A stretch of 64,000 bases of DNA from Dipteronia dyeriana (lineage: Eukaryota; Streptophyta; Magnoliopsida; Sapindales; Sapindaceae). Shown here piece by piece: positions 1 to 12,426 of this stretch. The notes below the pieces were generated by a model, which was not told the origin of the DNA, searched no databases, and was given only the letters and a program-made list of their open reading frames with translations. The stretch spans positions 93,579,052-93,643,051 of the forward strand of contig CM065297.1 of assembly GCA_032871835.1 (NCBI GenBank), given 5' to 3'. How positions within the stretch are numbered: position 1 is the stretch's first letter; every line of letters starts with the position of its first letter. The translations under genes and the position numbers were made by a program.

Positions 1-295
1 CTAATGAATATACTCAGGAGCAAAGAGATGAGTATCAGTAGTGGAAGTCTTTAGAAGAGATGGCTAAATGTACGTTACATTATGGTCATCATCTCCAACG
101 TATTGCAACAGCAACATGAAGGAATGGAGATTGCTGACGATATTATGATGTCTCTAGATAGGGATTCATATGGTTGGTATAGTTGCTACTGTTAAGACCC
201 GTTAGAAGGTCAAGTAACAACAGAAGAAAAAGCAACTTGGGCCTAACTAGAAGGGGTTTCGGGAAAGGAAGAGACTGAATGAGAATGAATTCAAC
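1..295 (+). pseudogene. Copia gag remnant (element A)
   Basis: Frame-shifted translation gives a run like WKSLEEMAK followed by NVLQQQHEGMEIADDIM, typical of Copia gag polypeptides. After about position 180 the capsid C-terminus and CCHC knuckle are absent, and the text jumps to the LNENEFNLRVGNG block that precedes GAG-pre-integrase. This suggests an internal deletion plus point decay. No open frame longer than about 30 codons remains. Confidence 0.6.
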
Positions 296-1520
296 TTGCG
301 TGTAGGCAATGGAACGTTGGTGTCAACTAGTGTAGTGGGAGATATTAGAATCAACTTAGATTCTAGTAGGCATTTACATTTAATAAACGTTTATTATGTA
401 CCTGAATTCAAGAGGAATTTAATTTCAGCTTCTTGTTTAAATAAATTTGGTTATTCGGTTACTTTTAATAAAGCTTTTATTATTAGTAAGAGTGACAAAA
501 TTATTTGCAAAGGTACATTGGAAAATGGTTTATTCTATTTGCATGGAAATATCTCTCACTTGTTAGACACGGAATCAATGGAACCTAATCATAAAAGAGT
601 AAAATTATTAAAAGATGAAACCTACCTATGGCATTTGCGCTTAGGTCATATTAAACTTAATAGGATTAAAAGATTGGTAAGTGACAGACCTCTAAGTGAC
701 TTAAAGGTTGATGATCTACCAACTTGTGAATCTTGTTTGAAGGTAAAATGACCAAAAGGTCGTTTATTACCAAAGGCGCAAAAGCCATCGAATGTTTAGG
801 ATTGATACACACAGATGTGTGTGGACCTATGAGCATTCAAGCTAGAGGTGGATATGAGTACTTCATCACTTTCACGGATGATCACTCGAGATTTGGCTAT
901 GCGTATCTCATAAGACATAAGTCAGATGCTTTTGATATGTTCAAAGCATTTAAAGCTGAAATAGAAAATCAGCTTGAGAAACGCATAAAAATCTTGAGGT
1001 CCGATCGTGGTGGAGAATATCTATCTGGTGAGTTTCAGCAATATCTTATTGATAATGGAATAATTTCTCATTTTTCTGCACCATGCACACCTCAACAAAA
1101 TGGGGTGGCAGAAATGAGAAATAAAACTCTTTTGGATATGGTTAGGTCTATGTTGAGTTATTCAATGCTCCCTAATTCTTTTTGAGGATATACTTTACAA
1201 ACTGCAATGTACATTATAAACGATGTACCATCTAAGTCGGTTCCTAAAACACCGCATGAGTTGTGGACCGGGCGAAAGCCTAGTTTACAACACTTAAGGA
1301 TATTTTGATGTCATGCGAACGTGTTAAAAAAAAGACAAAAAAGATGGAGTCACGTTCAGAAACATGCATATTTGTAGGGTATCCAAAAGGAACAAAAGGA
1401 TATTATTTTTATAGTCCCTCGGATCTTAAAGTATTTGTTTCAACAAATGCTAAATTTCTAGAAAATGACTATATGAATAATTGTGTGCCTAAAAGTAGAA
1501 TTGTCCTGAATGAGCTTTAG
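296..1520 (+). pseudogene. GAG-pre-integrase and integrase (element A)
   Basis: The first open block (296-751) holds the GAG-pre-integrase domain: YYVPEFKRNLIS, then WHLRLGHIKLNRIKRL and CESCLKVK, the integrase zinc-finger cysteines. A small frameshift near 735-750 moves to the block 733-1185, with integrase core motifs HTDVCGPM, FTDDHSRFGY and TPQQNGVAEMRN, which supply the D, D and E positions. A stop at about 1183 and another frame change lead to 1305-1520, the C-terminal part (FVGYPKGTKGYYFY). It would insert cDNA into the genome, but it is clearly broken here. Confidence 0.85.
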
Positions 1521-1809
1521 GAGATACAATTCCACAAGAGGTTTCGCAACCTAGTCCAATTGAAAGTTTCGTACCAACACAAGATCAACAATCTACCATA
1601 CCTCGTCGTAGTGGGAGGGTTGTTAGCCAACCCGAGAGATACATCGGTCTAGGAGAATCTGTAGAGAATCTGTAGAGAATCTTTCGGACGATGATGATCC
1701 CTATATGTACAAGGAAGCTATGGAAGATGTTGATTGTCGCCATTAGTAAAAGGCAATGCAATCCAAAATTGAATCTATGTTCAAAAACTAATGATGGTCG
1801 CTTGTAAAC

Positions 1810-2811
1810 TTGCCTAAAGGGATAAAACCCATCTGGTGCAGGTGGATGTACAAGAGGAAAAGAGGAATGGATGGAAAGGTCGAAAACTTTATAGCTAGAT
1901 TGGTAGCTAAAGGTTATACACAGAAGGAATGTATCGATTATGAAGAAACCTTCTCTCCTGTGGCCATGCTTAAATCCATTAGGATACTCTTATCCATTGC
2001 GGCATCTCTGGACCTAGAGATTTGGCAAATGGACGTCAAGACAACTTTTCTAAATGGAAGTCTTGACGAAAGCATCTACATGATGCAACCAGAAGGATTT
2101 ATTGAAAATGGCCAAGAGGAAAGGGTATGCAAGTTGCAAAGATCCATATATGGATTGAAGCAAGCATCTAGATCCTGGAACATAAGGTTCGATCAAGCTG
2201 TGAAAAGTTTTGGATTTATTCAAAATCTTGATGAACCTTCTGTATACAAAAGGATTAAAGGCTACGAGTTGGTTTTCCTAGTTCTTTATGTTGATGATAT
2301 ACTACTCATCGGAAACGATGTAGGTGTACTGACATCAATATAAGAATTGTTAGCAAAACAATTTGATATGAAGGACATAGGAGAAGCAAGTTATATTCTT
2401 GGTATCCAAGTTATAAGCGATCTAAAAAATAGAACGATTGCATTATTTCAAGCTTCATACATAGATAAAATCTTGTCTAGGTTTTCCATGCAAGATTCCA
2501 AGAAAGGTATGTTACCTTTCAGACATGGAATCAAACTTTCTAAGGAACAAGTTCCTAAGAATGAGCATGAAGAGCAATTCATGAGTAGGGTTCCATACAC
2601 ATTGACAGTTGGAAGTCTCATGTATGCAATGCTCTACACTAGACCAGATATTTGTTTTGCTGTGGGCATAGTTAGCAGGTTTCAATCGAAACCTGGTCCT
2701 GATCATTGGACGGCAGTCAAGCATATTTTCAAGTATCTTAGGAGAACGAGATATTATATGGTTGTATACTCTGAAGGGGATTTTATTCCCCGTTGGGTAT
2801 ACAGATTCTGA
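1810..2811 (+). pseudogene. Copia reverse transcriptase (element A)
   Basis: Open 1810-2343 and 2347-2811, separated only by an in-frame TAA. Motifs seen are ARLVAKGYTQ, FSPVAMLKSIRILLSIAA, WQMDVKTTFLNGSLDESIYM and YGLKQASRSW, then the catalytic box LYVDDILLIGND with both aspartates kept, then IGEASYILGI and the connection region TVGSLMYAMLYTRPDICFAV. The core RT is among the better preserved parts of element A. The upstream linker (1521-1809) is stop-rich. Confidence 0.88.
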
Positions 2812-3274
2812 TTTTCAGTCAGATTCTGACTCCAGAAGATCAACATCAGGATCTGTGTTTACTATTGGAGGAGGGGCAGTCATATGGAGGAGTATCAAGC
2901 AATCTTGTATTGCCGATTCCACCATGGAAGCCGAGTATGTTGCCGCATGCGAAGCTGCTAAAGAGGCTGTCTGGCTCCGCTAATTTCTGATTGACTTGGA
3001 AGTGGTTCCTGATGCAAATAAGTAGAACACTATCTATTGTGACAATAGTGGAGCAGTGGCTAAATCGAGAGAACCTAGAAGTCATAAGAGAGGGAAACAC
3101 ATTGAAAGAAAGTATCACCTTCTGAGGGAAACTGTGCATATGGGTGACGTGACGATTACCAAGATCGCGTCAGTAGAAAATCTAACGGATCCCTTTACAA
3201 AGGCTCTTCCACAAAAGAGTTTTGATGGGCATCTAGAGTGCATGGGGATGAGAGATATGACACATTTGCTATAG
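2762..3274 (+). pseudogene. Copia RNase H (element A)
   Basis: Starts in a frame different from the RT block. GYTDSDFQSDSDSRRSTSG, FTIGGGAVIWRS, STMEAEYVAACEAAKEAVW and, after a stop near 2981, EPRSHKRGKHIERKYHLLRE and NLTDPFTKALPQKSFDGHLE are standard Copia RNase H blocks. The D, E and D positions can be recognised. It ends just before the purine tract and LTR. Confidence 0.85.
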
Positions 3275-3288
3275 AGCAAGTGAGAGAT
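3275..3288 (+). promoter_or_regulatory. Polypurine tract of element A
   Basis: A purine-rich stretch, GCAAGTGAGAGAT, ends exactly where the LTR begins with TGTTAGGATTAT. This is the expected site for plus-strand DNA priming. Confidence 0.6.
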
Positions 3289-5709
3289 TGTTAGGATTAT
3301 GCTCGATAACAAGAGTATAATAATGTATTTGACAATCTTTTCATATTAATAAAGTGATTTCTAGTTTAACAAATCTTATAGCATTTATAGTTTAATTATT
3401 ATAATTGTCAAAAGTAAATAATCATAAGGTCAAAAGACCATGAGAAAAGAAGAATTGTTCATACATCTAGATATGTATGAGGTAGACACAATTCTTTAGT
3501 TAGTCTTGAATAATATTCACAACTTAAGATAAAGGTCGGGCGCCTTTATCTTGTTAAAGTTGTAGATTCTTTTGCTAGCATTTGAGTGGGATCAAATGTG
3601 TTATGATGAGTCTAAAATCATCAGAGTGTGGTGTATTTGGACAAAAGAATCTAGTGCACTAGGTGCATGGAATTGGATCACAATGAAATGTTTTATTTAG
3701 AACCGTCAATAGATAAAATTTTTCATTTGAAGACAATCGGAGAGTCTATCTCATTCTTGAGATAAATGATGGACTTATGGTTGCAAGTGTTATCATTTGA
3801 GTTATCAATGAGTACGTTTATATGGCATAGTCTATCCTCGATAGTTTGGTGGTATTCATTTGTTAATCGATAGAGGACTTTATTTATAGATATGGACATC
3901 GTGGCTTCATTTATTGAATGAGAGTAGAATACCATCATATGGATGTTTTGAGGTTTTGGAAATTAAATCTTAACGTTAAGTTTAATAGTGACTATTGAAA
4001 CATAGCTTCTGGACAAGTCAAAATATCCAAGTTCAAAATGTGGTCATATGAGTAAATATGGTAACTTAGAGAGCTATAGGCGGTCTATGAGCTCTTGGCG
4101 ATTACTGGTATTCTTCACGAGGATACACTTTCTTTAATAAGGTTGTCTAGGGTATGAATGAGTAACATCAACTTATTCTATCTTTATTTAAGAGTTCAAT
4201 TTTAGTTCTTTAGTGGAATGAACTAAAATTAAATAGATCGGACCTAAGTGAATCATTTGTTGATTGTGATTGGGTTGTGTCTATTGGAGCTTAAATTTAG
4301 ATTGCCCGCCAAGATCCCCAATCCACACGAACTTGCATGGATCACTTGATATATTCTACTGGACCGGAATTTAGGGGCCCATCTAGAATTGTATTAAGGC
4401 ATGTGAACTTGTTTCTTTATGTAAGAATAGGTCTAGTTCACATGTGGACTTTTTATTAAGATCTAATGGATTTAATAAAATAAGAAAAATAATATATGGC
4501 CCATATATATGTGTTGGGCGGCAAGGCTATTAAGAATAGCTTAAATTATATTCTTTTTATTTTATCAATTAATTAAATGAAAATTAATTAATTTGTTGAT
4601 TAATTAATTATTTAATTAAAAGTCAAAATCTTTTTCCTAATAGGAGTTAGTCTCCTAAAATTATACTATTGTTGGTAGTATAATTAATATTAAAGACTAT
4701 ATTTGATAAGTAGATAAATAAAATGATTTATTTGTCTAATCAATTTAGGAAGTCTTTAATATGGTTACAAACACACTATTGAGTTGGATTAGGAGTCTTG
4801 GTGTATGATAGAATTCCTTTTTGAAAAGGATTCTTAACCACCAAGTAATTCTACATAAGGAAATGATTCTTAACAACCAAGTAAATTCTTTTTAGGAAAA
4901 GAATTAAGTTTCCTAATACATATCCTACGAATTTCGGTCAGCAATGTATATACAAGAGGAGGATAGAATTCCTTTTAGATAAGGATTCTTAACTACCAAA
5001 TAAATCCAACTAAGGAAAGGATTCTTGCCAACAAAGTAAATCCTTCTTATGAGAGGATTAATCATCCTATATATATGTGTTTGAAATTCGGCCAGCCTAT
5101 AATTAATTGCAAGAATTAATTTCGGCCAAGCTTAGGACTTTCTAAAGAGAGATTTTGGCCAAGCAAGAGAGAATTTTAAGGGAGAAAAATTTGGTTTTTA
5201 CTCTGGACAAAATTCGACCAACTCATAGAGATAGTGTGAATTCGGTCAAGAAGAGAAAAAGGGGAACGTTTTTGTTTTTGATAATACACTAGTATCATTT
5301 ACATCAAAAGGGTTTATTGTACAACATCGAATCAAGGTTCACGCGAGTTTCAATTAAATTGATTGATAATTCACAAGTAGCCGGACGTTCTTGATTTTTC
5401 TCTTGGAGGATATTTGTAACTAACAAATGAATAGATTTTGTTTGTCTTCATCCTCAGGTATACAATTTAAAGAAAGGGAGCCCACACTCCTAGGTGATTC
5501 ACGTTCGTGATTGGATTGGAAGATCTTGCGGAATCAATTCGGCGCTTGTTCAATCGTCACGAGATAAAGTACGACACTTTTTATATACATCAATTAATCT
5601 AGGGTTAAGGTTCTCGTTGTATAAAAGGGAAAAAAATTATTTATATGCAAACCCTAATTTTCGTTTTTCTCACTCTTCTGTTGCGTTTTGAACTTTTTTA
5701 TTCCCTACA
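3289..5709 (+). repeat. 3' LTR of element A
   Basis: Starts TGTTAGGATTATGCTCG and ends TTCCCTACA (TG...CA), 2421 bp. Two reverse-oriented copies at 14725-16969 and 40892-43142 share the ends and most of the interior, which fixes the boundaries. It contains AT-rich stretches with repeated ATTAATTAA and a TATA-like CTATATATATG near 5069. This copy is about 170 bp longer than the two solo copies. The ORFs inside it are not supported as genes. Confidence 0.85.
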
Positions 5710-6834
5710 CAACCTATGTGAATATGTGAAATATTCTGATTGCAATTATTGCTAGGCAAAACAATAAATGCTTATCTAGGAATTTAAGACTATCACTATG
5801 TACAATTCCTAGATATCAAAGTCTATATGAATGCTCATAAAGACATAACTAGATATGGATATGCAAGACTACAATCTAGTTATCAAACAAAGCCATTTCA
5901 ACACAAGATGTCATTAAACATGGCAAGGTCAATAAATGCAATTATCAAACGCAATCAATATGTCCTAATTAGCTATAGAGCAAATATGTCATAAATGCTA
6001 GCTATCAACAATCAAACCCCAAACATGTCATAACTTCAATAGATACACAGTTAATACAAAGATACGCTAATCTAAGCAGTAAATGACATGTCTTGGTAAG
6101 TAGAGTAATAAATGAACATTAATGAAGGTTCTACTTACCAATCAATAAAGATCCATGCTTTGAAAGATGCAAGCAATGCAAGATGAAGATGGGTTTGGGG
6201 TTTTGGAAAGTTAATGAAGCCCGAACAAGATTTCTCTCTCAATACTCTCTTTCTCTCTCTAGGGTTTCTGTAAGTGCTAGCGAGGTAATGAATTAGAAAA
6301 GAAATAGGGGTTCTTATAGAGAGTTTCACGAGCAGTGTGAAAAGATAAAAATACCCCTAAAAATTACATAAGTGGTCAGGTAGGCAGGCCAGCGTACTCA
6401 CCCGTGCACTTGGTGCGCACAACTGTAATACCCACCACGCTTCACATAGCGGTTCTACAATAGAGAATGGCTGGGATAGCACGATTGTGACAATTTATAG
6501 TGCCAAGACAGCGGTCTTACAGCACTCAGTGAACCAGCACACTGCGAGGGTTTGTACCCATGTATGGACCCATGCAATGCGTATAACCAGTGCACAAATG
6601 CGAGGAAACCAAGCAAAGGCTGCCTAGTGCACGAGTACTTCACTGGTAAGGACCTGTGCACCTACCAGCACACTAGAGACTCAAATAACCTCTCTTCACG
6701 CATACAAAAGCACACTATCATGCACACACGGACGTTTCTGATCAAACAATGAAATACGGATTAAACACATAATAACCACACTTAAAACTAAGAACGAAAT
6801 GCATGATGACACATGCAACAACTCAAATACATGT

Positions 6835-6884
<50 letters not shown>

Positions 6885-7099
6885 AATAACAAATGGATGT
6901 CAATATAAATGCATATATATGAAATGTGACTGTGTGCAACTAAATCTCTTCACTAAGAATTAGTCACAAGTGAACTACCTCTTGAAGGTCACTAGGATCT
7001 TGGCCGCTTGTCATCCAAAGCCTAAGCTACCCATTACACATTGAATCCCCAATGCGATTTTTCATGAAATAAATCAATCATAAAATTGAGGTTCTTACA
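5710..7099 (-). repeat. LTR of a SIRE-related Copia (C'), truncated by element A
   Basis: On the minus strand it starts TGTAAGAACCTC at 7099 and is similar along its length to the plus-strand LTR starting at 29447, and more weakly to the D LTR starting at 56503. Shared parts include the first 60 bp with the GCATTGGGG block and a stretch before a GT-rich region reading CCAAACCCATCT. The 3' end is missing because element A ends at 5709. No polypurine tract lies at 7100, so it is a 5' LTR or a solo LTR. The middle holds GTGCAC/CCAGCAC motifs like the U3 repeats of D. Confidence 0.65.
6837..6882. repeat. (GT)n microsatellite
   Basis: About 23 uninterrupted GT dinucleotides inside the C' LTR. Confidence 0.97.
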
Positions 7100-7342
7100 T
7101 CTTTAAATCAAACTCTTTGAACCTCTCTCAATCACATTTGTAGCATAAATATGGTTTATATGATTATGCACTGTGATAATTGCTTGTAGCTTTGTTTGTC
7201 GTTGCAACATGTTGTGGGGAACTCCCTTTACCTATATCGTGACAAAAATGGGGAGTAGTATGGTTATAGGGGGGCTTAATTTTTTAGAAGCCATGGTCAT
7301 TAATGGGAAGTTAGTGTAATGCTTGTTATTTTTGTTCACCTA
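7100..7342 (+). other. Probable 3' internal fragment of element C, left of the B insertion
   Basis: No gene. It contains CGTGACAAAAATGGGGAG, a phrase typical of the region upstream of the polypurine tract in SIRE-like elements (compare the similar phrase near 40534). It ends at the target site of element B; the sequence resumes at 29235. Confidence 0.4.
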
Positions 7343-9526
7343 TGAAATTCTCAAGTCTTTATAGTGCCAATATACCTAGGGGTTGAATAGGTATAGGCTC
7401 AAATTTTAATCTTCTTTAACAAAACACTAGCAATCTTATACCACACTTAGTATGATTTAAGAAAAGAATGACAATAAAGCAAATGTTAAAGCAACACAAA
7501 TCAACTAAGTGAAGAAATTAAAGATGCTAAGATCAACACAAGATATTTATGTGGTAAATTATAATCCACTATTTCAAATAAGAGTTACACACTCAAGCAA
7601 TCAACACATGAAATGCACTCCAAGCTATCACTCTTACTCTACCCTTGAACCTGGTGAATTACTTGCCTACTTCTTATCCAATATGTGACAAACACACCTC
7701 TAGGAAGCAACTACCTATCCAAGACAACCTTGCCTCTAAGAAGATTTCTTTTTTGCCTATCCGGATCCTCCTGACCCTAGACAAGATTTATTGCTTAACT
7801 ATCTGAGTCCTCCCAACTCTAGTTAAGACTCCTTGCTTAGCAATCTGAGGCTTCACACCTCCAGCAGATACTCCTTGCTTAGTTATCCGGATCTTTCTGA
7901 TCCTAACTAAGACTTTCTTGCTAAAGTCAAAGCTACACTCACTTCAATAAGAGACTTCAACCTTTTACAAGGTAATGATCTAAGTGAAAGAAAATGATGC
8001 AATCACAAGCAAATAGAAAATATTGATCAAACAAAATCTATGAACATGCAGCAAGATAGCTAGAATATGATTTCAAGATCAGTCATCAATGTATCTAGAC
8101 AATCTAGGCATGTTATAAACAAAGAACAAATTTCAAAGAAATAGAGATACCAATTGAAAACAGACCTAGTTCCTAGAAAATGAAATTTAGTCCGGAATTA
8201 AGCAATCAAGCATAAGAACAAAAGATTTCTAGAAGCAATTTCATATTTTATCAAGTTTAGCACAAATCACTCAATTAACCACAAAAAAAAAAAGCTAAAC
8301 TGGAAAATAAATAAAACAAACCATATCATGTAATCAAAATTATCCTAATCATGCTTCTTAATCAAATAATATCACATAATAAGAAGATCAAAGAAGAAAA
8401 CTAAGAAGAAGATGATTTTGCCCAACAATAATGAAATCTCAAACTGAAGATCTGAACACTGTGAAAAGTAAAGACCTCTTTTGCTTCTGAAAATGCTTTA
8501 GGTTTGTAGATCTCTTCAAGACACTATTTTAGTTTTTAAATCAAGTAAATCCGAGTTGAAATGAAGAATATATCACAAAAACAAATCAAAAAGTTGAGAG
8601 AAAATTTCTGCAAACTTTGTTTTCAATCTTCAACAACTTCAATGAATGAGAGGGAAGGAGTTTGTTTTAATAGATAAAAAGAGAAGTGTGTAAGGACCAA
8701 ATTTTGCCCACCCTTTAGGCCTTCCCTGAGATTGCACATGACCATCTGGGGACCAGCAAGGGTGTGAGATCGAGATGGCCACCATCTCGGGACCAGCAAG
8801 GGTGTGACCCGAGATGGCCTTTGGTCATCGTGCATCTCCCTCGCCCTCCTCCCGCGTTCTTCCACCGTTCTCCGGCCTCCAAACTCCAAATTCGAATCTG
8901 TTTGAAGATTATGAGCTGAGACTCAATCATGAACATGGAAGACTAAGAAAATCAACCCAAAAAATAAGAATTTGACACGATACACAAAGACGAAGACAAT
9001 GCATTCAACATTACTGGAAAGTTTCATTACTTTTAACTCGGAACTCGAAATTAAATGTATGAGTAACCGATATGACCGGAACTTAATAAGAAACAATGTA
9101 AGACCAAAATCAAGTTCAATGTTCATTTTATTCAAACATATAAATATACAAACATATAACACACAAGAATGCAAACTTCATAAACATAGTCCACAAACAT
9201 GTAATTTCTAAAACTTGTCAATTCTATACCAATGGTGAGCATTCAAAGTTAAGTGTGTGAATGTGCCACAAAAAATGATGCGCTACGATGCAGGGACATA
9301 AATGTATGATAAGTGTGTGTGTTCACTTATTCCTTGCAAGAGGAAGAAGAATCTTGATATCTTACCATCCAAGTAAGCATTAATCCTCTCGATGACAAAC
9401 TTTGCATGAGAAGTTACTCTTCTTCTATGAAGCCTATTCAAACATGAATATCCTACGCAACTAAACATACAAAGAAAAAGAGAGTTTTGACATGGAACCA
9501 AGCCAACACAAATCTATAGCCTAACA
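7343..9526 (-). repeat. 3' LTR of element B
   Basis: 2184 bp, TG...CA on the minus strand, next to a PPT at 9527-9541. It matches the split 5' LTR (17523-18357 plus 27849-29234) throughout. It includes an array of about 44-bp repeats at 7735-7925. ORFs here (such as 8623-8889) lie in the LTR and are not genes. Confidence 0.9.
7735..7925. repeat. Tandem ~44-bp repeat in the B 3' LTR
   Basis: Four to five degenerate units, each with CTATC(C/T)GAGTCCTCC... followed by CTAGTTAAGACTCCTTGCTTAG. The same array is at 17975-18150 and, inverted, at 32848-33065. Confidence 0.8.
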
Positions 9527-9541
9527 ATCTCCCCCTTTGGC
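9527..9541 (-). promoter_or_regulatory. Polypurine tract of element B
   Basis: Minus strand GCCAAAGGGGGAGAT ends exactly at the LTR start TGTTAGG. Confidence 0.8.
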
Positions 9542-10945
9542 TATTCCATTGGCAAAAACTCATCCTCACCATACAATAATCATTGTTGATTTCATTCTCA
9601 CATCCTCACATTACAAAGAGATTCCTAGTCTAAAAGTCTTCATGAGTCTTCAATAAACTCCTCTTTAAACATCCAAGCATCTGTGAGACAAACACAACCA
9701 AGCAAACAAGAAATCTTCTACAAAGAAGATTATTGGTGAGATAAACATACGCAAAAACAATTAGCAAGAAACTATACTCCCCTATCCCATAAACATAAAA
9801 GAATCTCCCCCTTAAGACAAAAACTCAAATCCCTTTTTTTTGTCAAAAGTAAAATGGTGAGGAAAAAGAAACACTTTTCTCCCCCTTTTCGTCAAGGAAT
9901 AGACAAGGTTATACTACCCAACCTAGAGGAGGGGTGAATACCTACAAGTCACAAGGGATGCATGCTACAATTATGAGATAATAAGCAAACAAGTTGTATA
10001 AAGAACTAAGTTAAACAAATTAAGCTCCCCCTTCACATATGCTCCACATATTAATGAGCAAGTAATCTTGTTCACAAGGGAATCACACATTCACACAATC
10101 CAAGCAATGAAAGAAATTAAATCATTATTTTTTAAAACAAGAGATAATCATAGATTTTCAATACTCTTTCAAAGATGATCTCCCATTTCTAATGAATCAA
10201 GAACATAAACCAAAATATGCTTGTGTGTGGAATGCTTCTAGCATATATAAAAGGAATAATTGTGATATCAACATGCCAACTACTTCAACACCTATCCATC
10301 TAAAGCTTTTCCAATCATGTTCAAACCGATTATCATCCTGATTTTTTGCTTTAAAAAGAATAGATTTCAACATATGAGCATGTGTGTACATGTGGCTCGT
10401 TTTCCCATTTCTATTTGTCAACCTGAGCATTCACAGTTTTCAACTATACTCTTTTTATTTAAGTCTTCCTCCATTTATTTTTAGGCTTTGAATCAAAGAT
10501 TTTTTTATTGATTCTTTTCAACACTTCTTTGATTTTTTTAACATAAAAAAAATACACTTCATGACGGCTTTCACTCATCACAATGGTGTAGCCCTTTCTT
10601 ACATTGGGCGGCTTCACAACCGAGGTGTGTAGCCCTTTCCATGAAGGTGCTCGTTGAGTTCTATGTAGATGCCAAAGCAAAATGGATATTAACCATAGGT
10701 CATCTATCATGTACTAAGCAATAAACTTTAAGATGCATCCATAATCTACACGCTTTCAAACTCATAAACATATAAGAGAAGCATTTGTGCACTTTTAAAA
10801 ATAAGGTTTTAAAGCTCAAGTGCATGATCTAGAAATAATAAAAGCTAATTTCTCAAGATCATTACTTATCATATAAGTAGCTCTTAGAGAAATAGATATA
10901 CAATATAGTTTTGCTTATCAAGCCACTTACAAACACACAAAAGCA
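9542..10945 (-). other. Noncoding 3' region of element B
   Basis: No long ORF. It has several CTCCCCC tracts (extra PPT-like sites) at 9790-9905 and 10026. A block at 10459-10720 is closely similar to 35600-35880 and 39705-39960 in the E stretch, so this region is conserved among the SIRE-like elements here. Its role is unknown. Confidence 0.7.
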
Positions 10946-11212
10946 TCAATCAACACAAATCTTGCCAATGAATCTTCTAAGAGATTTAAAAGGCTTAGTG
11001 AGCAAGTCCGCAAGCATATTTTTAGTAGGCATATGCTCAAGAGTTACTATTGAATGTTCAACAATTTCTTTAATGAAATGATGCCTAATATCAATATGCT
11101 TTATGCGTGAGTGTTGAACTAAAATTTTAGAGATGTTAATGACACTCATATTATCACAATAGAGAGTCATTTTACCTTGTTCAATGTCATAATCCTTGAA
11201 GATTTGCTTCAT
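10946..11212 (-). pseudogene. Copia RNase H, C-terminal part (element B)
   Basis: Minus strand YCDNMSVINISK, HSRIKHIDIRHHFIKEIVE and MLADLLTKPFKSLRRF are the SIRE-type RNase H C-terminus. It continues from the block 11213-11647 after a frame disruption (SSSESKYITVGSACT). Confidence 0.88.
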
Positions 11213-11221
11213 CCAAAGAAA

Positions 11222-12426
11222 TTATGTGCAAGCACTTCCGACCGTAATGTACTTGGATTCGGAAGAAGAAAGAGTGATGGAATTTTTCTTCTTGCTTTGC
11301 CAACCAACCAAATTATTCCCCAAGAAAAAGTAACCCGATGTGCTCTTACGGTCATCAATGTTTCCCGCCCAATCCGTATCACAATAGCCAACAGGAATAT
11401 CATTAGTATCAAAAGAATAGAATAAACCAAGATTATGTGTTTCTTTTATATACCTAATGATTCTTTTAATGGCTTTCAAGTGAGACTCTTTTGGATTAGC
11501 TTGAAACCTAGCACACAATCCAACACTAAAACAAATATCCGGCCTACTAGCCGTTAGGTAAAGAAGACTACCTATCATGCACCTATAGAAACTTTGATCA
11601 ACACTCTTGCCTTTTTCATCTTTGTTAAGTTTTAAAGTTGTATTCACTGGTGTTTCAAAATCTTTTCCACTTTCAAGGCCAAACTTCTTAACAAGATTTC
11701 TAGCATATTTAGATTGTGTCAGTATAATCCCATCTCTAGATTATTTGACTTGCATTCCAAGAAAGTAATTAAATTCACCTACCATACTCATTTCAAATTC
11801 ACTTGACATAACACCAACAAAATCATCAACCTTGGTTTTACATGTAGATCCAAACACAATGGCATTAACATATATTTGTGCAACAAAGATATCATTATCA
11901 TAATGTTTGACAAACAATGTTCTATCAATGCCACCTCTCCTATAATCATTCTTGACAAGATATTGAGTCAATATGTCATACCAAGCTCTAAGGGCTTACT
12001 TAAGGCCATAAAGAGCCTTTTTCAATTTAAACACATGATTAGGAGAGTGTGGGTCTATAAAACCCTTACGTTGTTCAACATACACTTCTTCTTGAAGGTA
12101 TCCGTTGAGATAAGCACTTTTGACATCCATTTGAAATAATTTGAATTTTTTAAGACATGCAATGGACAACAAAAGTCTAATGGACTCAAGAAGTGCAACG
12201 GGTGAAAATTTCTCATCAAAGTCTATACCATCAACTTGAGTGTATCCTTAAGCCACTAGTCTAGCTTTATTTCTCACTATCTTGTCACTTTCATCAGTCT
12301 TGTTCCTAAACACTCATTTTGTATCAATCACATTAATATCATTTGGTCTAGGAACCAAAGACCACACTTCATTCCTCTCAAATTGATTTAATTCTTCTGG
12401 CATAGCACAAACCCAATACTCATCAA
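11222..12426 (-). pseudogene. Copia reverse transcriptase and start of RNase H (element B)
   Basis: Minus-strand blocks contain FKLFQMDVKSAYLNGYLQ and KKALYGLK (upstream of 11971, with in-frame stops), then 11741-11971 with IDRTLFVKH and YVNAIVFGST. The catalytic box is therefore YVNA instead of YVDD, so both active-site aspartates are lost. Block 11222-11647 has GSLLYLTASRPDICFSVG, CDTDWAGNIDDRKSTSG and FFLGNNLVGWQSKKK. The enzyme is inactive on two counts: catalytic change and frame breaks. Confidence 0.88.

Larger units (their letters stand above)
1..5709 (+). mobile_element. Ty1/Copia LTR retrotransposon A, 3' portion
   Basis: The 5' LTR and the start of gag lie left of the window. Visible in order are a gag remnant, GAG-pre-integrase, integrase, reverse transcriptase, RNase H, a purine-rich tract and a 2.4-kb 3' LTR. 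INT before RT defines Copia. The reading frame is broken by many stops and frameshifts, and much of gag including its zinc knuckle is missing, so the copy is old and inactive. It ends in the middle of another LTR (C'), so it inserted there. Its LTR family recurs twice as solo LTRs in this window. I did not assign a Copia lineage. Confidence 0.9.

Noticed and set aside
1305..1520. Separate small gene starting at 1305
   Set aside because: It is the integrase C-terminus of element A after a frameshift, not an independent gene.
7735..7925. CRISPR-like array
   Set aside because: Repeats are contiguous and degenerate without unique spacers, lie in LTRs and occur in a plant genome.
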